Assembly (NCBI RefSeq): GCF_004117055.1
Contig: NZ_CP026363.1
Location: forward strand, 3,805,001-3,869,000
Origin: Brevibacillus agri
Lineage (GTDB): Bacteria > Bacillota > Bacilli > Brevibacillales > Brevibacillaceae
Length of the DNA stretch: 64,000 nucleotides
Reading direction: 5' to 3'
Below, piece by piece: positions 20,713 through 28,350 of this stretch (position 1 is the stretch's first letter; every line of letters starts with the position of its first letter). The notes beneath the pieces were generated by a model. It saw only the letters and a program-made list of their open reading frames with translations. It was not told the DNA's origin and searched no databases. The position numbers and the translations under genes were made by a program.

Positions 20713-21684
20713 TCAATAGCCGTGATCGGCTTCTTCCTTGGCATAGGCCGCGATAATTTTTTGCACCAGGCTGTGTCGCACGACATCCCCTTCTTGGAAA
20801 TGGATGAAGGCTACGTCCGGTATCCGGTTCAAAATCCGCTCCGCTTCGCGCAGTCCGGACTTTTTGCCTTTGGGCAGGTCAACCTGTGTCACGTCACCCG
20901 TAATCACCATTTTGGACCCGAACCCAAGCCTGGTCAAAAACATTTTCATTTGCTCGGGAGTGGTGTTTTGCGCCTCGTCCAAAATGACGAACGAGTCTTC
21001 TAGAGTACGACCGCGCATGTACGCCAGCGGAGCGACTTCAATCAGTCCGCGCTCCATCATCTTGGCCACCTGCTCGGTGCCAAGCATGTCATACAAGGCG
21101 TCATAGAGCGGACGCAAATACGGGTCTACCTTTTCCTGCAGATCGCCAGGCAAAAATCCAAGGCTCTCTCCCGCTTCCACAGCCGGTCTGGTAAGAACGA
21201 TCCGTTTGACACGTCCATTTTTCAACGCGGTCACTGCCGTAACCACCGCCAAATACGTTTTTCCCGTTCCGGCAGGCCCGATTCCGAAGACGATGTCGTG
21301 CTTCTTGATCGCCGACAAATAGTGCCGCTGGCCGAGCGTTTTGGCCCGGATCACCTTTCCGCGCTGGGTGCGTGCCACTTCCTCATCATAAACATCCAGC
21401 AGTTGCGCTGCTTCTCCCCGGCCGACGAGCATCATCGCATACGAAATGTCGCGCTCGGACAGTGCAATTCCTCTGCGGATTAGCTGCAGCAAAATGCCAA
21501 TCAGCTCCGTCAGCTTATCCACTTCCGGCTTGTCGCCGCTAATGACCAGTTCGCCTTCGCGGGTCATGATTCGGGCAGGACTTTTTTCCTCGATCAGCTT
21601 TAGGTACGCGTCGTGCGGTCCAAACAACAACAAGGCCTCAGATGCGTCTGAAAACGGGATTCTTACCTCATCTTGTACGTGCAA
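20713..21684 (-). CDS. phoH: PhoH-like ATPase
   Basis: About 323 residues. A P-loop ATPase of the PhoH family, predicted RNA-associated. Walker A is [11 protein letters not shown] and Walker B is in [15 protein letters not shown]. The N-terminal 90 residues form the KH-like region of this family. I chose the TTG at 21684 because it lies 11 bases after AAGGAG and aligns with the start of Bacillus PhoH. A TTG at 21705 precedes the ribosome site and is unlikely. It lies between yqfD and ybeY. Confidence 0.93.
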   Translation of the reverse strand: MHVQDEVRIPFSDASEALLLFGPHDAYLKLIEEKSPARIMTREGELVISGDKPEVDKLTELIGILLQLIRRGIALSERDISYAMMLVGRGEAAQLLDVYDEEVARTQRGKVIRAKTLGQRHYLSAIKKHDIVFGIGPAGTGKTYLAVVTAVTALKNGRVKRIVLTRPAVEAGESLGFLPGDLQEKVDPYLRPLYDALYDMLGTEQVAKMMERGLIEVAPLAYMRGRTLEDSFVILDEAQNTTPEQMKMFLTRLGFGSKMVITGDVTQVDLPKGKKSGLREAERILNRIPDVAFIHFQEGDVVRHSLVQKIIAAYAKEEADHGY

Positions 21685-21725
21685 CAGGCTTCCATCTCCT
21701 TGCAACGGTTATCAGCAATATGACG

Positions 21726-22934
21726 TCACGGATTGCCATTGTTCACGGGTGCCTGGGGGATGATCGGCTGTTCAACGGCAATTTCTTCAATGACGGAAAA
21801 ATGAATGCTTACGTAAACTTTACCATTCTCTGCGGTGACGTGCAAAACTTTTTCGTCCTGAATGAACGCATCTTTACCAGCTTTTTGCAAAATGTCTGCT
21901 CTGGCGAATTTTTTCGCTATCTCCGTCGCCTCTTCTGCGCTCAATTGCTTCGTAATCGGCTCGATTTGCGTGTACGTGACCGTTTTCCAGCCGATCGGCG
22001 ACGTGTACCCGGCGTAAGAGGGGACGTACCGTTTTTCTTCGGTCTGGGCATCGGCAAACCCTTCCTTGTTGAACGGCCACACCTGGATCGCGTACGGCCC
22101 CACCAGCAAGTACTGCTGCTCCTGGCGCTCTCCGGTCAAGCGGTAGAGCGTTTGCTTCAGCGGCACCGAGGTGTTGCTGACATACCAGACCTCCCCTTGC
22201 ACCTTGCCGCGCGCCGAAACAGCCTGCTGGCGCTCTTCGTTGCCGATAATGCCCGAGATGAGCACCTGGCCTTTTTCGACGAGCTGGTTGTTCGTCACCT
22301 GGCTTTTGCCCACTTCGGGGAGAATTTTGTGGATGACCGCGCGCTTTTTCGCCACGAGATGGCGCGGCCCCGTCGCTAGCGGCTTGACAGGCGCTTCCTT
22401 CTCCACCACTTGCAGCCTGACCTTCGTGCCCTGGATGTCGATGCCGACCCAGGCCGCTTCCGGCAGCAGGCTCAACAGCTCTTTTTGCAAAAGCAGCGGT
22501 TCCTTTAGTTTGACCTTCCAGGCCCCTTCTTTAATCCCGATCTGATCGGCGGCTTTAATCACCCGCGCCGGATCAATATGCTTGGTTCCGGTCACCTCGA
22601 CGCTCCAGACAAACGAGGAGAGCATGTACAATCCGATAAAAAACAAAACCGCGCCAATAGCCAGTCCCGCGCGCCTGCGCACGCGCAAGAGCCAAAAAGG
22701 CAGGCCGTCCCTGTTTTCCACATGGCTGCGACAGCCTGTCTCCTTCAACAGCGGCCGCAGGCGAAAATAGTCGCGAATCAGTATATCGCAGCGGCTCACC
22801 TCCGAACCGACCCTGCGAATATTCCAGATTCGGATGCCATCCCGTACGGCCATATTCAGCAAACGCTCAAAACGCTTACCCCGTACGGTGATGGTGATGT
22901 GTCCATCTACCCATTCCTTGAGTCCGTTTCGCAT
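21726..22934 (-). CDS. yqfD: Sporulation protein YqfD
   Basis: 402 residues from the ATG at 22934 (MRNGLKEWVDG), 9 bases after GGAG. It has an N-terminal soluble region, one membrane helix (about 88-110, IGAVLFFIGLYMLSSFVW), then a large extracytoplasmic part with repeated VEVTG, GVKEG and VEKEAP-like elements of the YqfD family. In Bacillus, yqfCD is expressed in the mother cell under SigE, and the family is needed for normal sporulation in clostridia and bacilli. It follows yqfC by 26 bases. Confidence 0.93.
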   Translation of the reverse strand: MRNGLKEWVDGHITITVRGKRFERLLNMAVRDGIRIWNIRRVGSEVSRCDILIRDYFRLRPLLKETGCRSHVENRDGLPFWLLRVRRRAGLAIGAVLFFIGLYMLSSFVWSVEVTGTKHIDPARVIKAADQIGIKEGAWKVKLKEPLLLQKELLSLLPEAAWVGIDIQGTKVRLQVVEKEAPVKPLATGPRHLVAKKRAVIHKILPEVGKSQVTNNQLVEKGQVLISGIIGNEERQQAVSARGKVQGEVWYVSNTSVPLKQTLYRLTGERQEQQYLLVGPYAIQVWPFNKEGFADAQTEEKRYVPSYAGYTSPIGWKTVTYTQIEPITKQLSAEEATEIAKKFARADILQKAGKDAFIQDEKVLHVTAENGKVYVSIHFSVIEEIAVEQPIIPQAPVNNGNP

Positions 22935-22960
22935 ATGTGCCGTCTCCACCTTTCTTTGTG

Positions 22961-23257
22961 CTACGAGCCCTGCGGCCCCGTCTCCAAAAATTTGACCCCG
23001 CCAATTCTTCCTTCGAGTAGCACTTCTTCCGGCAAAATCGCTCTTATGACAAGCTGTTCGCCTGAGACAATCATCTGCCCGTTTGTCAACAGCAAGCGCA
23101 GCTCATGTTCGCTGAAATGCAGAACACCGCGATGATTCTCTATGTACATTTGCAAGTGACCGATCATCGTAATGCGCGGGACTTCCAGGACCACATCTTG
23201 CGGCAGATCCAACACACCTCCGGCCAACTGGCGCAGACGGCGGCTCCAACGCTTCAT
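22961..23257 (-). CDS. yqfC: Sporulation protein YqfC
   Basis: 98 residues with the family pattern DLPQDVVLEVPRITMIG..QMYIENHRGVLHF and IRAILPEEVLLEGRI. It is a small, probably membrane-associated sporulation protein always paired with YqfD. The ATG follows AAGGGGGG. I searched 23258-23455 on the minus strand for a SigE promoter and found no convincing one. Confidence 0.92.
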   Translation of the reverse strand: MKRWSRRLRQLAGGVLDLPQDVVLEVPRITMIGHLQMYIENHRGVLHFSEHELRLLLTNGQMIVSGEQLVIRAILPEEVLLEGRIGGVKFLETGPQGS

Positions 23258-23455
23258 GGATAAGCCCCCCTTCTACTGGCGCACGCGCCTTGTTTTCTAC
23301 AACGGGTCATGCCAAAATCGCTTCCGGGCATCTGGTGCAATATCATTCTTACCTATGCGTATGCGAGCGAACTGTGCGGCATTCATACGAAAACCTGCGC
23401 TTTCGCATTTCCAAAGAGGGGGCAGATTTTTTTGCGAAAAGGGGCGTGGACAACC

Positions 23456-23499
23456 AAAAAAAGACCTCCGTCACTCGGGAGTCCCAAGTGCCAGAGGCC
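23456..23499 (-). terminator. Terminator of the 68-residue helix-turn-helix gene
   Basis: On the minus strand GGCCTCTGGCACTTGGG pairs almost fully with CCCGAGTGACGGAGGTC, followed by seven T (23462-23456). Confidence 0.85.
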
Positions 23500-23705
23500 T
23501 ATCGCTGCTGTTCTTTCTCAAGGAAGGCGGACAACTGTCGTTCGCTTCGTGTAAGCACCTTCCATTTTTTCAAGACGCGCTTTACTTTTTCCGCGGAGCA
23601 CCCGCAAGCAATGGCCGTTTCGTAGATGGATTTCTTTTCAAAAATGGCAAGCCGAATCACTTTTTGGCGAAAGCGCCCCATTTGCTCAAAGATTTGCTGA
23701 TTCAT
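23499..23705 (-). CDS. Small helix-turn-helix protein of unknown role
   Basis: 68 residues. The segment SIYETAIACGCSAEKVKRVLKKW (about 26-48) has the spacing of a helix-turn-helix like those in sigma-70 region 4 or transposase-type proteins. The rest is basic and helical. The ATG at 23705 has AAGGGG about 12 bases upstream, and the gene ends at a strong terminator, so it is probably monocistronic. I cannot name a family. It sits between floA-nfeD and yqfCD, where Bacillus has no gene of this kind. Confidence 0.6.
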   Translation of the reverse strand: MNQQIFEQMGRFRQKVIRLAIFEKKSIYETAIACGCSAEKVKRVLKKWKVLTRSERQLSAFLEKEQQR

Positions 23706-23785
23706 TGCTTGTCCACTACCCCTTATCTTTATTGGAACAAATTTCTATACTTTCAGGATAGTCAACCGCCTTGATGGACACAAGC

Positions 23786-23843
23786 CCAAGTTTTCGACAA
23801 ACGCAATTAGAAAACTTGGCTGCGCCAATGGCTTGGCGCAGCC
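23786..23843 (-). other. Two mutually exclusive hairpins upstream of the helix-turn-helix gene
   Basis: An 11-pair perfect stem (23818-23828 with 23833-23843, four-base loop) is followed on the minus strand by AAGTTTTC. That stretch belongs to a second perfect 10-pair inverted repeat (23810-23819 with 23786-23795). The two stems share bases 23818-23819. The first looks like a terminator and the second could compete with it. Confidence 0.45.
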
Positions 23844-23890
23844 TTAGTTGCCCTTATACTGGATAAGAATCTTAGAAATTTTTATCTGTA

Positions 23891-23924
23891 CAAAAAAACA
23901 GGCGAACATGACGTTCACCTGTTT
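23891..23924 (-). terminator. Terminator of the nfeD-floA operon
   Basis: On the minus strand ACAGGTGAAC pairs with GTTCGCCTGT around a five-base loop, followed by seven T (23898-23892). Confidence 0.88.
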
Positions 23925-23935
23925 TCGCTTGGCCG

Positions 23936-24436
23936 CTACTTGGCCGATTTGCGAGAGCGCTCGGCGAAATATGGCGCTTTGGAGCGCGGCTCGCCGAAAA
24001 TCAGCGCCCACTTCATGCCTTCACGCGGATCGACGGTGCTGGCAGGCTGCGGCTTCGCTCGCTGTGGAGCCGACTGTGCCGCCGCCGCAGACAGGCGAAT
24101 CGTGGAGCCTGTCGAAGCGCGTACAGGTTCCGAAAATGCCCATTCCTGCTCCACTCCGACGCCTTCCATCGATTCTGTGTCTCGGTCCATCGGCTCGTAT
24201 TTGGCGGAGGCTCGCACCGTTTTCCGCTCCTCCGTCACAGCAGGCTCTTGCCTAGCCCATGGCGTCTCGACAGGCGTAAGGGGGCGGTTCGGTCTCCCTT
24301 GCGACATCTTCTTCCCTTTGCCGCCCAATCCAAGCAGCTTGTAGCCGATGTAGCCCAAAATGATAAACCAGTACTTTCCAATCAGAGGCAGAAGCCAGCC
24401 AAACAAGTCAAAGAGGAGATCCAAGAGATCGTCCAT
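23936..24436 (-). CDS. Membrane-anchored protein of unknown function, third gene of the nfeD-floA operon
   Basis: 166 residues. One strongly hydrophobic segment at the N-terminus (about 3-37, LLDLLFDLFGWLLPLIGKYWFIILGYIGYKLLGLG) is followed by a low-complexity hydrophilic tail rich in Pro, Ala, Arg and Ser, ending in EGMKWALIFGEPRSKAPY. It starts 11 bases after floA and occupies the position of Bacillus yqfB, but I see no clear sequence kinship. It probably belongs to the envelope-stress operon. Confidence 0.75.
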   Translation of the reverse strand: MDDLLDLLFDLFGWLLPLIGKYWFIILGYIGYKLLGLGGKGKKMSQGRPNRPLTPVETPWARQEPAVTEERKTVRASAKYEPMDRDTESMEGVGVEQEWAFSEPVRASTGSTIRLSAAAAQSAPQRAKPQPASTVDPREGMKWALIFGEPRSKAPYFAERSRKSAK

Positions 24437-24447
24437 GGCGATCGCCC

Positions 24448-25452
24448 TTACTCTTTCTTGTCAGGCGAGGCAGGGTCCTGTTTGTCTCCTGGATGCCCGA
24501 ACGATTGGCGCATTTGCGTATCGGCTGCAATGTTTTGCAGGTTGTAGTAATCCATGACGCCCATTTTGCCGCTGGTCAGCGCTTCTGCCAAAGCAAGTGG
24601 AACCTGTGCCTCTGCCTCTACTACTTTCGCTTTCATTTCCTGTACGCGAGCGATCATTTCCTGCTCTTGGGCAACCGCCATCGCGCGGCGCTCCTCCGCT
24701 TTTGCCTGGGCGATGCGCTTGTCGGCTTCGGCCTGGTCGGTTTGCAGTTGCGCCCCGATGTTTTTGCCTACATCGACGTCCGCGATATCAATGGAGAGAA
24801 TTTCGAATGCCGTTCCTGCATCCAGACCTTTGTTCAGTACGGTTTTGGAGATGAGGTCCGGATTTTCCAATACGTCCTTGTGGCTCGCGGACGAACCGAT
24901 TGTCGAAACAATCCCTTCCCCGACGCGGGCGATGATCGTTTCTTCCCCCGCACCACCGACCAGACGGTCAATGTTGGCGCGTACCGTTACTTTTGCTTTT
25001 GTGCGCAGCTCGATACCGTCTTTGGCCATGGCTGCTACGACTGGCGTTTCGATAACTTTCGGGTTCACGCTCATTTGTACCGCTTCCAAGACGTCGCGCC
25101 CTGCCAGGTCAATCGCTGCGGCGCGCTCAAAGCCGAGCGGAATATCTGCGCGCTGCGCGGCTACCAATGCGTCCACGACACGGTCTACGTTACCGCCTGC
25201 CAAGTAGTGGCTCTCCAACTGGTTTGTATCCAACTGCAAGCCAGCTTTGCGCGCCTTGATGAGCGGATTTACGATGCGCGACGGAACGACGCGGCGAAGG
25301 CGCATGGCGACGAGCGTAATAATCCCGATGTTCACGCCCGAGGCGAGCGCGGAAATCCAGAGCATCACGGGAACAAACGAGAAGAAAATCGAGAGAGCTA
25401 CGATGGCGACCGCCACCATAAATATGAGAGGTATCAATCCACTTTCCAACAT
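24448..25452 (-). CDS. floA: Flotillin-like protein FloA
   Basis: 334 residues. A bacterial flotillin that organises functional membrane microdomains. The N-terminus (about 5-50) is a hydrophobic membrane-inserted hairpin, followed by an SPFH/band-7-like domain with [34 protein letters not shown] split around residue 90, and a long EA-repeat coiled coil (about 235-300, [20 protein letters not shown]). The ATG is preceded by AAAGGAG. It is in one operon with nfeD, controlled by a SigW-type promoter. Confidence 0.95.
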   Translation of the reverse strand: MLESGLIPLIFMVAVAIVALSIFFSFVPVMLWISALASGVNIGIITLVAMRLRRVVPSRIVNPLIKARKAGLQLDTNQLESHYLAGGNVDRVVDALVAAQRADIPLGFERAAAIDLAGRDVLEAVQMSVNPKVIETPVVAAMAKDGIELRTKAKVTVRANIDRLVGGAGEETIIARVGEGIVSTIGSSASHKDVLENPDLISKTVLNKGLDAGTAFEILSIDIADVDVGKNIGAQLQTDQAEADKRIAQAKAEERRAMAVAQEQEMIARVQEMKAKVVEAEAQVPLALAEALTSGKMGVMDYYNLQNIAADTQMRQSFGHPGDKQDPASPDKKE

Positions 25453-25467
25453 GTGCAGTTCACTCCT

Positions 25468-26802
25468 TTATCCTTGTTCGGCTACGACGACGCGCGTGCC
25501 TTCCACTTGCACGACGACAATCGCCGTTCCGGCGTCGATAAAGCCTCCGGCCGAAACCGCATCGACGCGTTTTCCATCCACTTTCACGACACCAGCCGGA
25601 CGCAAAGGCGTCAGGGCAACACCTGTTTTCCCTGCGAGGTCACGCTGGTCCTTCGGCGCCACATATCCTTCCTCGTTGCGCTGCGCGTCGCCGAGAACGA
25701 ATTTGCCAAGCAGACCTTTGACGCCGTACCGTTTGATGAGCAGAAATGCCACCAGAGCCGTGACGATTGCCGCGAGCCCCAGCGAGGCGAGCCCTTGCTG
25801 CGTGTCGTAGGCAGCCATCACCAGGCCGGTCACGATGCTGATAAACCCGATCGCTCCGACGATACCGCCTGGCAGGAATATTTCCAAGATCATGAGTAAA
25901 ATTCCGATGACAAACAGACCGATGTGCAGCCAGTTTGCAAAGCCTGCCACATAATGACCGAAGAAATACAGGCCGAAGGAAACCAGAGAGATCGTACCCG
26001 CGACCCCAAAGCCGGGTGCAAACAGCTCAACCACAATTCCTACCAGGCCGATGACCAACAGCAGGCTCATGACGTACGGGCTGGTCACCCAGCGCGCGAC
26101 CTTTTCCCCACCTGTCGGCTCGATCACCTGAAGGGAATCGCCCGGAACACCAAGGCTGGCCAGCAGCTCTTCCTTGCCGGAAACGACGCGGTCCGCGTAG
26201 CCCAACGTTTTGGCTTGCTGGGCGTCGAGCGAGAGCACCGTTCCTTTCGGCTTCAAGCCGGGAAACTCCGTATCCATTTCGACCATGGCCCGCGCCACAT
26301 CAGGGTTGCGATTGTTCAAGCTGGCGGCCGCCGACATTTTTTTGCTCCATCCGGAGATGAACTTGATATCGGCTGCGTTGCCTGCCAGGTCAATCGGAGT
26401 CGCCGCCCCCATGCTGCTGCCTGGCGTCATAATGATTTCATTGGCATTCAAAGCGATGTAGGTACCCGCTGAAAAAGCTTGATTGTCAATGTAGGCAATG
26501 GTATGCATGGGAGATTGGCGGATGAGCTGCCCAATCTGGTCGGCAGCATCCACTTCGCCACCTGGCGTATTAATATGCAAGATGACAAGGTCTGCCTGCT
26601 GCTCCTGCGCGTCCGCGAAAGCTCTCTCCAAGAAGCTCTCCAGGCCGCGCTCAATCGTGTTGTCTACCGGAATCCAGACGGCTTTTTGATAAGACTGTGC
26701 AAACGTCCCTGGCGCTGCCAAAAACATCGAAAGCCCCATCATCAGGCAGAGAAACGAAAAGAGCAATCGCACACGGCGTAAAGCTGGCCTTGTTGCAGTC
26801 AT
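25468..26802 (-). CDS. nfeD: NfeD family membrane serine protease (YqeZ-like)
   Basis: 444 residues. A signal-anchor (about 10-36) precedes a ClpP/SppA-like protease domain (about 40-215) with HINTPGGEVDAAD and the likely nucleophile in PGSSMGAATP. Four to five membrane helices (about 235-355) and a C-terminal OB-fold NfeD domain (about 375-444, starting GYVAPKDQRDLAGK) follow. The long form of NfeD is partnered with flotillin FloA, which lies 15 bases downstream. A SigW-type promoter lies just upstream. Confidence 0.93.
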   Translation of the reverse strand: MTATRPALRRVRLLFSFLCLMMGLSMFLAAPGTFAQSYQKAVWIPVDNTIERGLESFLERAFADAQEQQADLVILHINTPGGEVDAADQIGQLIRQSPMHTIAYIDNQAFSAGTYIALNANEIIMTPGSSMGAATPIDLAGNAADIKFISGWSKKMSAAASLNNRNPDVARAMVEMDTEFPGLKPKGTVLSLDAQQAKTLGYADRVVSGKEELLASLGVPGDSLQVIEPTGGEKVARWVTSPYVMSLLLVIGLVGIVVELFAPGFGVAGTISLVSFGLYFFGHYVAGFANWLHIGLFVIGILLMILEIFLPGGIVGAIGFISIVTGLVMAAYDTQQGLASLGLAAIVTALVAFLLIKRYGVKGLLGKFVLGDAQRNEEGYVAPKDQRDLAGKTGVALTPLRPAGVVKVDGKRVDAVSAGGFIDAGTAIVVVQVEGTRVVVAEQG

Positions 26803-26850
26803 TGCATTTACCTCCTTCCTCGTATCAGCTTCAACTTATGCCCAATAAGG

Positions 26851-26878
26851 TATACGAAGGAGAGGGAAGATTGTTTCA
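26851..26878 (-). promoter_or_regulatory. SigW-type ECF promoter of nfeD-floA
   Basis: TGAAAC (26878-26873), exactly 16 bases, then CGTATA (26856-26851) on the minus strand, 50 bases before the nfeD start. This is the Bacillus SigW consensus, and the Bacillus yqeZ-floA operon is a known SigW target. Confidence 0.78.
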
Positions 26879-26957
26879 GATTTTTGTCAATAAGATGACC
26901 GCTCAAGCACCTTGACACGCCGCAAGCCGTATGTACCGCAAATTCCTCTGGGGGAAA

Positions 26958-26992
26958 AGAAAAAACCCAGCCATCATCTGGCTGAGTTTTCT
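26958..26992 (-). terminator. Terminator of rpsU-yqeY
   Basis: On the minus strand AACTCAGCCA pairs with TGGCTGGGTT (one G-U), followed by a T-rich run (26966-26958). Confidence 0.88.
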
Positions 26993-27021
26993 CGTTCGTA
27001 TCTATATGAGGTGTTGCTTGT

Positions 27022-27468
27022 CTACGATGGTAGTTCCTCAGATACAATCTTTTGCACGAGGGTTCCGTCTGCTCTGCCTTTCACTTTCGGCATGATTGCC
27101 CCCATCACTTTGCCCATCTCTTTTTTGGAGGCGGCATTTGTGGCGGCAATTGCTTCCCGAACGATATCGCGAATTTCGTCTTCGCTGAGCTGAGCGGGCA
27201 AGTAAGCGGAGAGCACGTCGATCTCTTCGCGCGATTTTAAGGCAAGTTCCTCACGGCCTGCCTTCTCGAATTCGTGGAGGGATTCACGGCGTTGTTTTAA
27301 CTCACGAGTCAAGATGGTCAGCACTTCGTCTTCAGACAAAGTTCTGCCTTTGTTAATCTCTTCATTCTTTAAAGCGGCTTTCACCATGCGAATAACAGAG
27401 AGTTTTAGAGCAGCTTTGTCTTTCATTGCTTGCTTCATATCTTGATCGAGTCGCTCCATTACACTCAT
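27022..27468 (-). CDS. yqeY: GatB/YqeY domain-containing protein
   Basis: 148 residues from the ATG at 27468, 6 bases after GGAGGG, aligned with Bacillus YqeY (MSLLERLNQDM). Two helical halves make the GatB/YqeY tail fold, with SKKEMGKVMGAIMPKVKGRADG near the end as the conserved signature. The family resembles the tRNA-binding end of the GatB amidotransferase subunit, but its role is not established. It is cotranscribed with rpsU, as in most Firmicutes. Confidence 0.94.
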   Translation of the reverse strand: MSVMERLDQDMKQAMKDKAALKLSVIRMVKAALKNEEINKGRTLSEDEVLTILTRELKQRRESLHEFEKAGREELALKSREEIDVLSAYLPAQLSEDEIRDIVREAIAATNAASKKEMGKVMGAIMPKVKGRADGTLVQKIVSEELPS

Positions 27469-27485
27469 GATGGGCCCTCCGTCCA

Positions 27486-27659
27486 TTAATACTTACGTTT
27501 GCGAGCTGCTTCGGATTTCTTTTTGCGCCTAATGCTAGGCTTCTCAAAGTGACGACGTTTACGCAGTTCCGCCATCACCCCGGATTTGGCGCTCTCACGC
27601 TTGAAGCGGCGAAGTGCGCTATCCAAAGACTCGTTTTTCTTGACTCGAATTTCTGCCAT
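27486..27659 (-). CDS. rpsU: 30S ribosomal protein S21
   Basis: 57 residues, [21 protein letters not shown] in two parts followed by a lysine/arginine-rich tail ([21 protein letters not shown]). This is the full length of bacterial S21. It has an ATG at 27659 behind GGAGGG, and a strong sigma-A promoter 70 bases upstream. It lies 17 bases before yqeY. Confidence 0.97.
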   Translation of the reverse strand: MAEIRVKKNESLDSALRRFKRESAKSGVMAELRKRRHFEKPSIRRKKKSEAARKRKY

Positions 27660-27727
27660 TTGTCTTCCCTCCCTCCGCTAAAACCGTGGGACGCCTGAAT
27701 CGTGGTACGAACAGACTGTCACACTTC

Positions 27728-27757
27728 ATTATAGGATAGATGACTAATGAAGGTCAA
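27728..27757 (-). promoter_or_regulatory. Sigma-A promoter of rpsU-yqeY
   Basis: TTGACC (27757-27752), an 18-base spacer and TATAAT (27733-27728) on the minus strand. Confidence 0.75.
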
Positions 27758-27771
27758 CCTTTAGTTCATTT

Positions 27772-28095
27772 TTATTCGTGAAATCCTGACAAGAGGTGGT
27801 AATGAATGTGGAAAACTTCTTGTCCGCCTTCTTTTCCGCAGTTATTTACCAGGCGAAAACCGGACAACTCCAGCTTTTTCGCCAACGTCTGCGCCACCCG
27901 GTGAATGTGGCCGATCAGCGGCAAATCTTCCTCCGTCACATCCATCAGTGTCGGAATCGGCTTGCGCGGGATAATCAGCAGATGGACGCGCGCCTTTGGT
28001 GCGATGTCATGAATGACGATGACCTGTTCGTCTTCGTATTCCACGCGGGCTGGAATTTCGCCCTCCATAATCCGGGTAAAAATGCTCTTCTCCAT
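27772..28095 (-). CDS. Histidine triad (HIT/HinT) nucleotide-binding protein
   Basis: 107 residues. A nucleoside phosphoramidase-type HIT protein. The triad HIHYH is at 96-100, with DIAPKARVHLLIIPRKPIPTL typical of the HinT branch. It probably hydrolyses purine nucleoside phosphoramidates such as aminoacyl-adenylates, but the physiological substrate is unknown. It is divergent from murF. A possible promoter is at 28156-28185. Confidence 0.93.
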   Translation of the reverse strand: MEKSIFTRIMEGEIPARVEYEDEQVIVIHDIAPKARVHLLIIPRKPIPTLMDVTEEDLPLIGHIHRVAQTLAKKLELSGFRLVNNCGKEGGQEVFHIHYHLLSGFHE

Positions 28096-28155
28096 TTTGG
28101 CAACCCCTTTCAGCTATGTATATGGCTTCGACGATTTCAAGGCACAGACAGTATC

Positions 28156-28185
28156 ATGATAGCGGACGACACGCGGCAAATGCAA
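28156..28185 (-). promoter_or_regulatory. Possible promoter of the HIT gene
   Basis: TTGCAT (28185-28180), an 18-base spacer and TATCAT (28161-28156) on the minus strand in the 255-base divergent gap. The rest of that gap holds only weak repeats (for example the near-palindrome at 28242-28257) and no convincing gene. Confidence 0.35.
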
Positions 28186-28350
28186 CGGCCAGTCCCGCAC
28201 TTTTGTCTTGCGGCCTTCCCGGGCGCGTGGTAGCATGACTTCGAGGATTCACGAGTTCGTGAACAACACGACTTCGCAGCTTCACGTTCGCGTTGTCGGC
28301 TTCCCGGTGGAGATAGATCCATGGATCAATAGAAAAAGGAGTTCGTGCAC

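Noticed and set aside
20676..20786. Upstream extension of ybeY
   Set aside because: It would overlap phoH by 74 bases and exceed the family length; the GTG at 20675 has a proper ribosome site.
23258..23455. Possible SigE promoter before yqfC
   Set aside because: Searched for ATA-type -35 and CATA-type -10 boxes at 14-16 base spacing; no acceptable pair.
28137..28322. Short frames in the HIT-murF divergent gap
   Set aside because: No ribosome site or conserved pattern on either strand; the gap is regulatory or empty.
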